From: M0108 sp044228795
Lineage (GTDB): Bacteria; Pseudomonadota; Gammaproteobacteria; Chromatiales; Chromatiaceae
Reading direction: 5' to 3'
Length of the DNA: 64,000 nt
Assembly: GCA_044228795.1 (NCBI GenBank)
Contig: JBGAUE010000001.1
Coordinates: 62,001-126,000 of the forward strand
This document shows positions 17,451 to 26,718 of this stretch, one piece after another. The notes beneath the pieces are model-generated. The model did not search any database and was not told the DNA's origin. It was given only the letters and a program-made list of their open reading frames with translations. The first letter of the stretch is position 1; every line of letters begins with the position of its first letter. The position numbers were made by a program, and so were the translations under genes.

Positions 17451-17769
17451 GCGACGGCTCAGCTAGGGAATCACCGCGCACAGGGAGGTGCGTACTGACC
17501 TTTGCCTGTTTCGGCGTCGGGGGAGGGTCGGAAGCATCTTAGCGGTAGCAAGCACCTTCCCCTGACGCCACCTGTCCGTATCAGCAGACCGGCCCATCTT
17601 ACTGCGGGCCATCTGTCTCCCTTTAATGATCCTGTCTCTTGCCTCGCTGGCCTTCGGGTTACAAGCGTGAGCTTCGTTTTACTAGGGTCGCTCCCAACCG
17701 GGGTACGATGCCAACAGCTCGTTCCTCTCTAAGGGAATCAGTGTCGGGCCCCAAACATGCCTCGGTTTG
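17451..17769. other. Intergenic region between the sulfur globule and ClC genes
   Basis: About 320 bases between two convergent genes. A GGCCC/GGGCC hairpin lies at 17591-17610, with no strong T run. No gene is credible. Confidence 0.4.
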
Positions 17770-19644
17770 TCACTCACCCCCGGCACTATTTCGAGGGGGT
17801 GGGACCGGCAGCAAAGGTGTGTCCTCTGTCAGGGACCTCACCAGTGGTTTCAAGCGGCGCAACTCCCCGGGAAGGGCAGCCAGGGCTGCCTTGGCCTCAA
17901 CCTGGGTTGCATAATCGCCCAACAGGAGGGCTACCCACGGCTTGCCCCGATGCTGGCCTTGCAGGGTGCGGAACTGTCCCGCCCCTTTGTGCTTTTGCAC
18001 GAAGGGAGCGATCCCAGCGTCGTTGGCTAGGGTCAGGAGCTGGATAGCGAATCGCCCAGGTTCCAGATCTCCTGGCTCTGGGTTGAGGTCTGGGTTGCGG
18101 GCTGGTGTCAGGTCAGGAGATGCGAGGTCAAGACTAGGTGTAGGCGGTGCCACGGTGTGGCTGGGCAATGCGGGGCTGCTTGGATGCTCATCCAGCGGTG
18201 CCTGGATCTCCGAGCTCGCCGTCTCTTCTCGGGCTCCGTCCAGGATCACTCCCGACCCGGGTGCCGTCAGGCGCCCCAGCCCCAGCAGCGCGACCAGGAT
18301 GAGCCCGGCGGCCAGGATCCGGCGCCCGGGCGCGCCTAGCGAAAGGGGAGGTTGATGCCCCTGGGCGAGCAAGAGGCCATAAATCGGTCGCCCGCCCATA
18401 CCTTCAGCGGTGAAGGTGGCACTGAGGCAGGTGAGGATGACGGGCAGGCCCAGGTCCAAGGCGCCGGTCAGCTCGATTACGAGGATGATCCCCGTCAAAG
18501 GGGCGCGTACGGTGGCGGCAAAGAGCGCGCCCATGGCCGCAACCGCGAAGAGGCCGGGGCTCAGGCCAAGCCCCGGGGCCAGCCCGTCAACCCAGTGATC
18601 AAAGATCACCCCGACCAGGGTGCCCAGGGCGAGCAGGGGGGCAAAGATCCCACCCGGGAGCCCAGCGCCATAGCTGCCCACCGTGGTCAGCATCCGCATC
18701 GCCAGCAAAGTCAGCAGGAAGAGGGTGCCCGGGTGGCCCTGAAGCAATAACTCCACCAGGCCCTCGCCACCACCCATCGCCTCTGGCACACTCCAGATCA
18801 GGGCCCCCAGGGCCATGCCCAAGGCGCTGGTGGTGAAATAGGCATGCCTCTCGCGTAGGGCGCGAAATCGACCCACCGACGCCAGCAGCAGGGTGTTAAA
18901 GAGTACCCCCAGGAGACCGACCAGGACCCCCAGCACCAGAAACAGGGGCAAGGCGGACAGGGGGGCCAGGCCCAGCGGTGCCAGCGTCAGGGCCGGTCCC
19001 TGCCCCAGGAACCCGTCGCTGACCACCACCGCCAGACAGCACGCCAGGATGACCGACTGCAGCGCAGCGAAACTGTATTCGAAGTGCTCCCGGAGTTCCT
19101 CAGTGACGAAGACGATGGCCGCCAGTGGGGCATTGAAGGCGGCGGCGAGTCCCGCCGCCGCCCCGGCCGCGATGAGGGTCCGCCCCTGCCGGGCATCCAG
19201 GCCCAGCCGCTCGGTGGCCCATTGCCCAAAGGCGGCGCCCATGTGGACCGTAGGCCCCTCGCGCCCCAGCACTAGACCGGAGCCAACCGCCAGGACCCCG
19301 GCAACGAACTTGACTGGTAGCACCCGTTCCCAGCGCAAGGGATGTTCGCCGGCGAGGATGGCCTCCACCTCCTGGATGCCGCTGCCGGCGGTCTCCGGGG
19401 CAAAACGACGCACCAGCCAGAAGGCGGCGCTCAACACCAGTGCTCCCAGGGCCATCAGAACCAGCCAACCGGGAACCGGCGCCGACTTCAGGACTTCGCG
19501 CAACAGGTTTCGGCCCGGTTCGGCCAGGTCGAGCAAGGCATGGAAGGCACCCCCGATCAAACCGGCCAGGGCGCCCACCAGGGCCGCGGCCAGGAAAGGT
19601 CGTACCTTCAGCAGACGTGTATCGCTCAGGGCTTTCGCTTCCAC
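17770..19644 (-). CDS. ClC chloride channel/antiporter fused to a C-terminal SPOR domain
   Basis: The first 430 residues are a ClC protein with the GSGIQEVE, GREGPTVHMGAA and GLPGGIFAP motifs of the Cl- pathway, including the gating Glu of GREGP. After the ClC core comes an extra hydrophobic helix (ILAAGLILVALLGLGRL, about 438-457), a Pro/Ser-rich linker of some 70 residues and a SPOR-type domain (about 528-606, RFAIQLLTLAND to LPGELRRLKPLVRSL). SPOR domains bind denuded peptidoglycan in the periplasm; the extra helix would move the C-terminus there. GTG at 19644 with CAGG upstream is the likely start since the longer frame runs into the PEBP gene. Confidence 0.85.
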   Translation of the reverse strand: MEAKALSDTRLLKVRPFLAAALVGALAGLIGGAFHALLDLAEPGRNLLREVLKSAPVPGWLVLMALGALVLSAAFWLVRRFAPETAGSGIQEVEAILAGEHPLRWERVLPVKFVAGVLAVGSGLVLGREGPTVHMGAAFGQWATERLGLDARQGRTLIAAGAAAGLAAAFNAPLAAIVFVTEELREHFEYSFAALQSVILACCLAVVVSDGFLGQGPALTLAPLGLAPLSALPLFLVLGVLVGLLGVLFNTLLLASVGRFRALRERHAYFTTSALGMALGALIWSVPEAMGGGEGLVELLLQGHPGTLFLLTLLAMRMLTTVGSYGAGLPGGIFAPLLALGTLVGVIFDHWVDGLAPGLGLSPGLFAVAAMGALFAATVRAPLTGIILVIELTGALDLGLPVILTCLSATFTAEGMGGRPIYGLLLAQGHQPPLSLGAPGRRILAAGLILVALLGLGRLTAPGSGVILDGAREETASSEIQAPLDEHPSSPALPSHTVAPPTPSLDLASPDLTPARNPDLNPEPGDLEPGRFAIQLLTLANDAGIAPFVQKHKGAGQFRTLQGQHRGKPWVALLLGDYATQVEAKAALAALPGELRRLKPLVRSLTEDTPLLPVPPPRNSAGGE

Positions 19645-19660
19645 TACTAGCCTGGCGGCA

Positions 19661-20290
19661 TCAACCGTTGACGGCTGGGTTGAGGCTGTAGATGCCGGAT
19701 AGGGTCGCCGTGGCCAGCACATGGCCCTCCAGGGCCTTGCGAACGGAGCGGCCGTCGAGATCACCCTTCACCTCCAGGGCGGGGAGGTCGATGGCATAGA
19801 GGGTGAAGACGTAGTCGTGCAGACGTTCATCATTCCAGGGCGGACAAGGCCCATCATAGCCATAATAAGGGCCAGCCATCTCCGGGTCCGCGGCGAACCA
19901 GCCGGTATAGTCGTTCAGGCCATGCCGCATGCCATCGGGCGCGGCGGGCCCGGACTTACCCCGGGGAGTCACGCCTCGACAGTGACTGCCTTCCGGTATC
20001 CCGGTGACGGAGGCGGGGATATCCAGCAGGACCCAATGGAAGAAATCGATTCGGGGCCGCGAGACGGCTAGGGTCTTGCCCTCCTGATTGACGTCTTCGC
20101 CTGTGCTGGGGACGTTCGAGTCATGGCAGAGCAGCACCAGGGAGCGGGTGCCCGCCGGGGTGTCTGTCCAGGCAAGATGGGGGTTGATGTTGTCGGAGAG
20201 GGTGATATGGGTGTCGGGCGCGATCCTGGCAAAGGCGTATTGGGCCGGAATCGCCTGACCCTGGCTGAAGCTGGAACTGACGAGTTGCAT
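19661..20290 (-). CDS. YbhB/YbcL family (PEBP, Raf-kinase-inhibitor-like) protein
   Basis: The 209-residue protein matches bacterial PEBP-like proteins: SPHL-like ligand-pocket residues (NPHLAWTDTPAGTRSLVLLCHD), FFHWVLLDIPASVTG, and YYGYDGPCPPWNDERLHDYVFTLYAID. Family members bind anionic ligands; their role in bacteria is unclear. It is somewhat longer than the E. coli proteins. No signal peptide is seen, so it is probably cytoplasmic. It reads 16 bases into the ClC gene and probably shares its mRNA. Confidence 0.88.
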   Translation of the reverse strand: MQLVSSSFSQGQAIPAQYAFARIAPDTHITLSDNINPHLAWTDTPAGTRSLVLLCHDSNVPSTGEDVNQEGKTLAVSRPRIDFFHWVLLDIPASVTGIPEGSHCRGVTPRGKSGPAAPDGMRHGLNDYTGWFAADPEMAGPYYGYDGPCPPWNDERLHDYVFTLYAIDLPALEVKGDLDGRSVRKALEGHVLATATLSGIYSLNPAVNG

Positions 20291-20413
20291 AGGGTGTCAC
20301 CTGGGCTGGGTCATGGGTTAAGTGTTCAGGATAAGCCTAGCATGGGGGTTGCGGCTACTCACGCCCCGTGATGTCCTGCGCACTGATGGATTCTTGAATT
20401 ATGGCATAACCTA

Positions 20414-20442
20414 TTGATAATATACTGGAAATATGTTATAAG
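20414..20442 (+). promoter_or_regulatory. Sigma-70-type promoter of the sulfotransferase-like gene
   Basis: TTGATA (20414-20419) and TATAAG (20437-20442) stand 17 bases apart in an AT-rich patch. Transcription would start near 20449, about 30 bases before the ATG at 20480. Confidence 0.65.
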
Positions 20443-20479
20443 TTTCACATCCCCGGTTACCATAAGCCGCCATTCTGTC

Positions 20480-21211
20480 ATGCATTCCGATCAGTATTCG
20501 CGGATATTTCTGCTGAGCCATATGCGGGCCTACACCAGCCTGTTGGGGCATATTCTTGGTTCACATCCGGCGATCAACGGCTATTTCGAAATGCATATCA
20601 GCTACGATGAGGCATCGGCGCTGGAAGTCCAATTGGGAGAATTGCGCAAGTATGAAACACTCAAGACCAACAGCCGCTATCTTTTCGACAAGTTGCTCCA
20701 CAATCGGTATTGCCTGACGCAGAAGCAGCTTGGTCACGATAATGTAAAGATCCTGGTTGCGCTGCGCGAGCCCGAACAGTGCATCAAGAGCATCGTCAAT
20801 CTGTTCGTACAAAAGGAAACGGATGATTTATATGCCCAACCGGAAGAAGCGGCCAGGTACTATATTGAAAGGGTCAGGAGCCTCGCAGAATTCTGTAACT
20901 CGTTCGCCGGACAATACTACTATTTTGACGCCGAATCGTTGCGCCAAGAGCCAGAAACCCTGCTTTCCGCGCTGACTCACTGGCTTGATTTGGAGGTGCC
21001 GCTAAGCGCCCACTACCAGACCTTTAGCCAAACCGGGAAGGCCAGAAAGGGGGATTCGTCCGAGCGCATTCAGAGCGGGAAAATCGATAAATCGGCAAGC
21101 GATTACTTGCATGTGTCTATTCCGCCGGATGCGTTGCAGCGGGCTTTATCTCTATATGGGGAAGTACGTCCACAGATGATTGCGAACGCAATCGATGTCA
21201 TCGCCCATTGA
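20480..21211 (+). CDS. Sulfotransferase-like protein
   Basis: The 243-residue protein has the two PAPS-contact regions of sulfotransferases: a 5'-phosphosulfate-like loop near the start (IFLLSHMRAYTSLLGHILGS, in place of the usual PRSGTT) and a 3'-phosphate-like segment (KILVALREPEQCIKSIVN). A late SERIQSGKIDKSASDYL stretch also fits. It may transfer sulfate to a sugar or small molecule. The start at 20480 lies downstream of a good promoter that an upstream start would place inside the gene. Base composition is more AT-rich than its neighbours, suggesting transfer. It converges with the GT-A-like gene. Confidence 0.7.
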   Translation: MHSDQYSRIFLLSHMRAYTSLLGHILGSHPAINGYFEMHISYDEASALEVQLGELRKYETLKTNSRYLFDKLLHNRYCLTQKQLGHDNVKILVALREPEQCIKSIVNLFVQKETDDLYAQPEEAARYYIERVRSLAEFCNSFAGQYYYFDAESLRQEPETLLSALTHWLDLEVPLSAHYQTFSQTGKARKGDSSERIQSGKIDKSASDYLHVSIPPDALQRALSLYGEVRPQMIANAIDVIAH

Positions 21212-21256
21212 CAATCAGCCCGTCCCTCGCCCAGCCAATTCCTGGCAAGCGCACCC

Positions 21257-23098
21257 TTATCGAATTACCCGATCCCACGCATTGCGCTCGTTTCGGTAGT
21301 TCATCAGGGCATCCATGATTTGCCGCTTGCGCCCGGCGCGGTGCTCTTCGGACTGGATCTGTCGCCAGGCAAGCGACTGGTCACCGAAATTGCGATCGAT
21401 GTTGTTGATAAATGTGGCGATCTGACCAAGCGCCACTTGCAGTTCGGGCAGATTCAGCCACCAGTGCCCGGACGCGAATGCGACCTGGTTAAGCCGCTCG
21501 CATTTCTCCAATGTCGCCCGATGCTGTTGCCGGTATAGGCCCAGCAATTCCTCTTCTTTACGGTCGATGACAGCGGCAATGATGGCGGCGGGGAAAGGCT
21601 TGTCGACATCCGCCTCCGCTACTAGTTGCTCGGCCGTGAACAGCATCAGGTCCCCAAAAAACTGCCGTTCGAATTCGTTGGAGAGGTCGATGTCTTGCCT
21701 GTCGCCTCCCTCTGCCAGTGCGACGCCGGGCCGGAATTCGGCATCCAACCCCTCATCACGGGTGCGCCGGTGCAGGTGCGGCAGGTTGATCGATGCGAAC
21801 CGCTGGCCGATTTCCGCGGCGATCAAGCGCCCGGCGGTCGGTCCCGACATACGCAGGCGAAGGTGTCCGAAGGGAATGATGTATTTCAGCCCCTCGCGGT
21901 TGACGACATAGTTGCCCGGATAAATCGTTCGTGCCGGTGAGAGATGCGCTAATTCATTACTGTAACGGAAATAGGTCTTGCGGGTCAGATGCTCTCCGAA
22001 GAAAAACCCATTGAGCCGGCTGGCGAAGTCCACCAGGCAGGCCCCAAGGTCGTGCTCACCCCGGAGCCGGCAACGATATGGGAAGGTGCTGGCCCTGGTC
22101 CCGAAGCCGAACAACTTGGCCATGTCATGGTAGGCCGCGTCACCCGCCTCTGGGGGGGGCGCCTCATGAAATCGGCAGTCTTGGTGTGGCGATGCCCCGG
22201 CCAGGGACGTAAAGAACGTGGTGACATCATCGAGAAAATTTGCCGCCATCACGGCCGGCGACACCGGCGGATCGCCGACGAGCTTACCGGTCAGCATCAA
22301 GGTATCAGTGGTGCGAAAGATCTTGTCGATGACGTAAAAGTAATTAAGACCATAGGCGATCTGGTCCCCTGATTCCGTTTGCCGGTTGACACAGAAGGAC
22401 TGGTCGCTGTCGACCATGTAATATAAGGTTTTGTCCCGGTCCTCGGTCAACTGTAGACACTTGAGGTAACTCAGATTGCGGTTCGCGGCCTGGCCCTTGA
22501 GAAAGAACCTCTCCTGGGGCAGAGTCGTCAGGATACGGCCCAATTGCACCCGCTCCGGCTCCGGTACTGACTGCAGGAGTTCGTATTGTTCATCCTGTCC
22601 GAAATGGACAACCTGCAGGCCCTTGCGCCGGTATTCATCGACCAGCTCGAGATGGCGAAGGATATTCCCCTGCTCGCGGCTGTCCTCCGCGACGATGACC
22701 TTGACCCGCGTATATACGCCCGCGGTGCAGCCGCCATAGGAGAACTGCTCGCACAGCTGATAAATACTTTCCAGGCAGGTGCGCAGGTGGGCAGGGCGAT
22801 CTGCTACCGGGATGCTGAGAATGAAGTGATGGCGGTCATCGGTCGGTTGCCGCTGAATCAGACGTTCCTGCTCGCGGAACAGTGACTGATAGCAATCGAG
22901 CAGGTCATCAAAATCCACCCTGCCGTTCCACAATGCCGCTTCAAGCAGCGGGTAACACCCTTCGTACAGATCGATAAGCGATGACGGTGTTTCGGTATCG
23001 GCGGGATCGGCTATGGCTGCCAGCTTGGGAATCAGATGCCGGTAGCGCGCCAGGCATTCCTGCAGGCAAGGGCTTTCAGGGGGGGCTTCGCAATCCAT
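21257..23098 (-). CDS. Large protein with a GT-A glycosyltransferase-like domain, unassigned
   Basis: This 613-residue soluble protein is not a member of a family I can name. From about residue 90 it has HHFILSIPVADRPAHLRTCL, a GT2-like opening, and VKVIVAEDSREQGNI. Near residue 225 LYYMVDSDQSFCVN contains a DSD motif like the metal/nucleotide-sugar DxD site. Later come TIYPGNYVVNREGLKYIIPF and a conserved-looking LRMSGPTAGRLIAAEIG. The last 200 residues are helical and charged. A glycosyltransferase or related nucleotide-sugar enzyme is likely. It begins 9 bases after the thiamine-enzyme gene and is surely co-transcribed. Confidence 0.6.
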   Translation of the reverse strand: MDCEAPPESPCLQECLARYRHLIPKLAAIADPADTETPSSLIDLYEGCYPLLEAALWNGRVDFDDLLDCYQSLFREQERLIQRQPTDDRHHFILSIPVADRPAHLRTCLESIYQLCEQFSYGGCTAGVYTRVKVIVAEDSREQGNILRHLELVDEYRRKGLQVVHFGQDEQYELLQSVPEPERVQLGRILTTLPQERFFLKGQAANRNLSYLKCLQLTEDRDKTLYYMVDSDQSFCVNRQTESGDQIAYGLNYFYVIDKIFRTTDTLMLTGKLVGDPPVSPAVMAANFLDDVTTFFTSLAGASPHQDCRFHEAPPPEAGDAAYHDMAKLFGFGTRASTFPYRCRLRGEHDLGACLVDFASRLNGFFFGEHLTRKTYFRYSNELAHLSPARTIYPGNYVVNREGLKYIIPFGHLRLRMSGPTAGRLIAAEIGQRFASINLPHLHRRTRDEGLDAEFRPGVALAEGGDRQDIDLSNEFERQFFGDLMLFTAEQLVAEADVDKPFPAAIIAAVIDRKEEELLGLYRQQHRATLEKCERLNQVAFASGHWWLNLPELQVALGQIATFINNIDRNFGDQSLAWRQIQSEEHRAGRKRQIMDALMNYRNERNAWDRVIR

Positions 23099-23107
23099 GA
23101 TGCGTGA

Positions 23108-24778
23108 TTAGCGCCGCGAGGAATAATTCGGGTAGGCGTCCTGGTCGATCAGGATCTCGATGAGGTTGACACCCCTCAGATAGTCCAGTGACTCCAGTTT
23201 CCCTGACAGGTCCCCTTCATTCTCCACACGAACATGCGCGATGCCAAAGGATCGCGCCAGCATTGCAAAATCCGGGTTGATGAAATCGCAATCGATAAAG
23301 CGGTCGCCGTAGTGCTGATGCTGATTCTTACGAATCAACCCCATGGTGGCGTTGTTGAACAACACGATGTTCAGAGGAATCTGGTAATTGACCGCGGTCA
23401 TGATTTCCATCGCGCACATGTGAAACCCGCCATCGCCAATCATAGCGAACATGGGTTTCTTGACCGCGCAGGCGGCGCCGATCGCGGCCGGTACCGCATG
23501 GCCTAGCGATGATATCCCGGTGTTGGGGTAGAAGTGATCACGGCTCGATACGCGGTAAAAATTCTGGGCGAAGACGATGTTGTCGTCGAACATCACCAGG
23601 CCATCTGGGAATCGCCGTTCCAGCCAGCGGTAGAAGGCCTTGATATGATCGAACTGCCGGCTGAAAATGGTTTCACCCGCGGCGTCGATCTCCCGCTGCG
23701 CGGCGTCGACGAAGGCGGCGATATCTACCGGTGCTTTCGCGGCGATGGGCTCGACCTGGATCGCGGCATCCAGCGCCTGGAGATAGGCACCGAGGTCCGC
23801 CTGCACCACCAAAGGGGCCTTGAAGACCTTTTCCAGTTGCTGGGGGTTGTGGTCGACCTGAATCAGCTTCTTGCCGGCGAGCAGTCTCTGGTCCCAGACA
23901 TAGCTAGTGCGCTCATTGAAACCCGCGCCGAGCACCAGCACCAGGTCCGCCTGCCGTTCGAGATAACGCATTGCGTAACCGCCGGAGGTCACGCCCAGGC
24001 TGCCCAAGCACAGGGGCGAACGTTCGTCGACGGCTCCCTTGGCTTTGAGGCTGGTGGTCACAGGGATGTTGAGCCCTTCACTGATACGGCTCAGCGAGGC
24101 CTGGGCGCCGGCACGGATGCAGCCATAGCCAGCGATGATCAGCGGGCGTTCGGCCGCGCGGATCAGATCCAGGGACTGCGCGATGTATTGACCGGGTATG
24201 ACGGGCGCAAGATCCGGGCGTGTGCAGGAGACCTGGTCAAGGAGTGAGTCATCCACCATTTCCTTCTGCAGGTTGTAGGGGAAACTCAGAACGACGGGCC
24301 CAGGTACCCCGAGAAGCAGATATCTGGCCGCCTGATTCAGCACGCTGGCCAGGTAATCCGTGCGTTCAACCAGTCGGTGGTAACGGGTAATACCGGCGAA
24401 CAGCGCAACCTGGTCGACGCTGCCGCCTTCCCCGGAGCTTTCCTGCAGACCGCCCTTACCGAAGATATGGGTGGGGGCTTCACCGGTGATGGCGATCACC
24501 GGCAGGTTATCGGTGTAGGCGCTGGCGATGCCGGTGACCAGGTTGGTGGCGCCCGGGCCGGCGGTGGTGATGCAGGCGCCAACCTCGCCGGTTGCCCGGG
24601 CATATCCACCGGCCATGAAGGCGGCGGCCTGTTCGTGCTTCACCAGTATCGACCGAACGGACGAATCGTAGAGACTGTTGTATACCGGCAGGATATGTGA
24701 GCCGGGGATACCGAAAATGCGTCTTACACCCAGCTTTTCCAAGTATTTTACGAGGATTTGGCTAACCGGTACTTTCAT
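23108..24778 (-). CDS. Thiamine-diphosphate-dependent enzyme, acetolactate synthase-like
   Basis: The 556-residue protein has the three domains of the ALS/pyruvate-decarboxylase superfamily. The N-terminal domain carries the catalytic Glu (KHEQAAAFMAGGYAR) and ITTAGPGATNLVTG. The central domain has LIIAGYGCIRAGA. The C-terminal domain has the ThDP motif GDG...NN (MIGDGGFHMCAMEIM, IVLFNNATMGLI). It would join or split 2-oxo acids. The pathway is unknown: no ilvN, ilvC or ilvD is near, so a dedicated role with the GT-A-like gene is more likely than valine synthesis. The ATG at 24778 is preferred to 24814 because it starts the conserved VSQILVKYLEKLGV region. Confidence 0.8.
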   Translation of the reverse strand: MKVPVSQILVKYLEKLGVRRIFGIPGSHILPVYNSLYDSSVRSILVKHEQAAAFMAGGYARATGEVGACITTAGPGATNLVTGIASAYTDNLPVIAITGEAPTHIFGKGGLQESSGEGGSVDQVALFAGITRYHRLVERTDYLASVLNQAARYLLLGVPGPVVLSFPYNLQKEMVDDSLLDQVSCTRPDLAPVIPGQYIAQSLDLIRAAERPLIIAGYGCIRAGAQASLSRISEGLNIPVTTSLKAKGAVDERSPLCLGSLGVTSGGYAMRYLERQADLVLVLGAGFNERTSYVWDQRLLAGKKLIQVDHNPQQLEKVFKAPLVVQADLGAYLQALDAAIQVEPIAAKAPVDIAAFVDAAQREIDAAGETIFSRQFDHIKAFYRWLERRFPDGLVMFDDNIVFAQNFYRVSSRDHFYPNTGISSLGHAVPAAIGAACAVKKPMFAMIGDGGFHMCAMEIMTAVNYQIPLNIVLFNNATMGLIRKNQHQHYGDRFIDCDFINPDFAMLARSFGIAHVRVENEGDLSGKLESLDYLRGVNLIEILIDQDAYPNYSSRR

Positions 24779-24908
24779 TATCTGGCAGCGATGTGGGTGC
24801 GTGACGACCTGCAAAAGGATATAGGGATCTGTCCATAATTGAAACCCTTAGTCACGATGCGCCAGCAAAATCCCCATGGCTGCAACTTCCCATAGACAGT
24901 TCGAAATA

Positions 24909-25535
24909 ATGAAAATCATGTCTGAACATTCAATACAAGCCGTTTTTTTCGATTATGGGGGCGTTATTGCCGACGAGGGCTTTCAGAATGGACTTAGAAG
25001 CATGGCGCGCGAACAGGGACTGGATGGCGATGCGATGCTAAAGGTCGCCAAATATGCTATCTATGATTCGGGATTTATTCTCGGTTGGGGGACTGAAAGG
25101 GAGTTTTGGCGACTCATGCGGGAAGGTTCCGGCCTGAAGGGCAGTGATAGCGAGTTGACGGATCGCGTATTACGGGGATTTGTTCTGCGACCCTGGATGA
25201 TTGAGCGGGTGCAACGACTCCATACCCGGGGCCTTATCACCGGCATTCTCAGTGACCAGACGCACTGGCTGGACTGGTTGAACGAGCGGGATAATTTCTT
25301 TCAATATTTCGACCATGTATTCAACAGCTATCACATGGGCAAAGGGAAGCGCGACCCCGATCTGTTTCGCGATATCACCGCAAAGCTGACACTATCACCG
25401 GGCGAGATCCTGTTCGTAGATGACATGAAAAGCAATGTGGAGCGCGCGCAGGCAGCAGGCTGGAAGACCATTTGCTATTCGGGCAAGGCGGAATTCCTGG
25501 AGGAATTTGATGAGATATTGCCTGAGGCAGCATAA
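24909..25535 (+). CDS. HAD-superfamily hydrolase
   Basis: The 208-residue protein has HAD motif I AVFFDYGGVI, motif II ILSDQT, the motif III Lys (GKGKRDPDLF) and motif IV LFVDD, with a helical cap of class IA type. These enzymes remove phosphate from small molecules; the substrate is unknown. ATGs at 24909 and 24918 both fit, with 24876 less likely. It is divergent from the thiamine enzyme and AT-richer than the window at large, so it probably belongs to the same acquired cluster. Confidence 0.83.
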   Translation: MKIMSEHSIQAVFFDYGGVIADEGFQNGLRSMAREQGLDGDAMLKVAKYAIYDSGFILGWGTEREFWRLMREGSGLKGSDSELTDRVLRGFVLRPWMIERVQRLHTRGLITGILSDQTHWLDWLNERDNFFQYFDHVFNSYHMGKGKRDPDLFRDITAKLTLSPGEILFVDDMKSNVERAQAAGWKTICYSGKAEFLEEFDEILPEAA

Positions 25536-25649
25536 GCAAGTTGAGCACTCGCTCAACACCCTGCGCCAGAACGGCCATCCGACCAACCCGCGGCAACCTG
25601 AGGGCGCACAATTGCCCAGGTCCGCCTTCCAGAAGGCCATCGATTCCTT

Positions 25650-26273
25650 ATGTCCCAAGCCAACGCCTACCCTGAGCCGAGCCGCCTGTCCTACCCCCAC
25701 GACGAGAGGGCACACCCCTGGCTGCGCTTTGCGGTCGATGCCTATTACACGGCCGATGTGGGGGTCTGGCAGGCCATCGAACAGGAGGAAGGTAAAGGGC
25801 GCTCATTGGCCTGTGCTAAGGGTTGCTCGGCCTGCTGCCGCAGTCACACAACGATCCCGATCTTTCCGCTGGAATTGCTGGGCCTTTATTGGTTTGTCAC
25901 CCTCAAGCTCGGCGCCGAGGTGCGCCTGCGGCTCAAGCCGCAGCTCGCCGGTCACGAGCCAGGCGGGCCCTGTCCGTTTCTGGTTGACGGCGCCTGCGCC
26001 GTGCATCCGATGCGTCCGCTCGCCTGCCGACACTTCAACGTCTTCGGCCAGGTGTGTGCGGAGGGCGAAGATGCTTACTACAGCCGCCGCGAGGACGTCC
26101 TGACCCCGATCCAGTCCTATCAGGACGCCGCCTTCGAGGCCATGTTGCCCTTCCACGGTCTCACCACCGAGGTGCAGAAGCGGCAGGCTATGCAGGCCCG
26201 GTATATCCAGGGTCAGGCGCGTGTGCTCCAGGACATCGACTGGGGACACCTGGCCGTGCGGATCGGTGACTGA
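25650..26273 (+). CDS. YkgJ-family cysteine-cluster protein
   Basis: The 207-residue protein has the family's Cys pattern: CAKGCSACC near the start, GGPCPFLVDGACAVHPMRPLACR in the middle, and a further Cys in GQVCAEG. These Cys are thought to bind zinc or an Fe-S cluster; function is not known in detail. It follows the HAD gene by about 115 bases, with a TTGAGC/GCTCAA inverted repeat at 25541-25556 in between, and may be separate from it. Confidence 0.85.
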   Translation: MSQANAYPEPSRLSYPHDERAHPWLRFAVDAYYTADVGVWQAIEQEEGKGRSLACAKGCSACCRSHTTIPIFPLELLGLYWFVTLKLGAEVRLRLKPQLAGHEPGGPCPFLVDGACAVHPMRPLACRHFNVFGQVCAEGEDAYYSRREDVLTPIQSYQDAAFEAMLPFHGLTTEVQKRQAMQARYIQGQARVLQDIDWGHLAVRIGD

Positions 26274-26415
26274 GTACCTGAAAGCCCACCGCAGCCACTG
26301 TCGGTCGCCATGAATATCACCTCCCGGATTGGGATCAGCAGGCGTCCATCGGCTTCCAACCGGGTAGAGCACCACCGGGGTCTTTCACGGTAACTTGACC
26401 CAACGGTTGGCAAGG

Positions 26416-26463
26416 TTGCATGGCGTATGGCTCCAGGGTAATGTATCGACATTGAAGATACAT
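26416..26463 (+). promoter_or_regulatory. mazEF promoter and operator
   Basis: TTGCAT (26416-26421) and TAATGT (26439-26444) are 17 bases apart. The inverted repeat ATGTATC (26441-26447) / GATACAT (26457-26463) overlaps the -10. MazE usually represses its own operon at such a site. Confidence 0.65.
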
Positions 26464-26475
26464 AGGAAAACGAGA

Positions 26476-26718
26476 ATGCGGGTAACTGTGAAAAAGTGGG
26501 GCAACAGTGCGTCGGTGCGTATTCCTGCTGCCATCATGGAGGCGACCCACCTGACACTGGACCAAATCGTGGAGATTCGCGAAGAAGGCGGGCGCATCGT
26601 GATCGCCCCGGTACGATCCAGACCGTACAATCTTGCCAACTTGTTGGCCGGCATCACGCCGGAAAACTTGCACGCGGAAGTTGACTTCGGTGGACCCTTT
26701 GGGAAGGAAGCTCTCTGA
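26476..26718 (+). CDS. mazE: MazE-type antitoxin (AbrB/SpoVT fold)
   Basis: The 80-residue protein has the swapped-hairpin DNA-binding start VKKWGNSASVRIPAAIM and a disordered, acidic/hydrophobic tail (NLHAEVDFGGPFGKE) that would bind the toxin. It neutralises the downstream MazF and autoregulates the operon. AGGA lies 8 bases before the ATG at 26476, and the operator is just upstream; an ATG at 26395 would lie before the promoter. Confidence 0.92.
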   Translation: MRVTVKKWGNSASVRIPAAIMEATHLTLDQIVEIREEGGRIVIAPVRSRPYNLANLLAGITPENLHAEVDFGGPFGKEAL

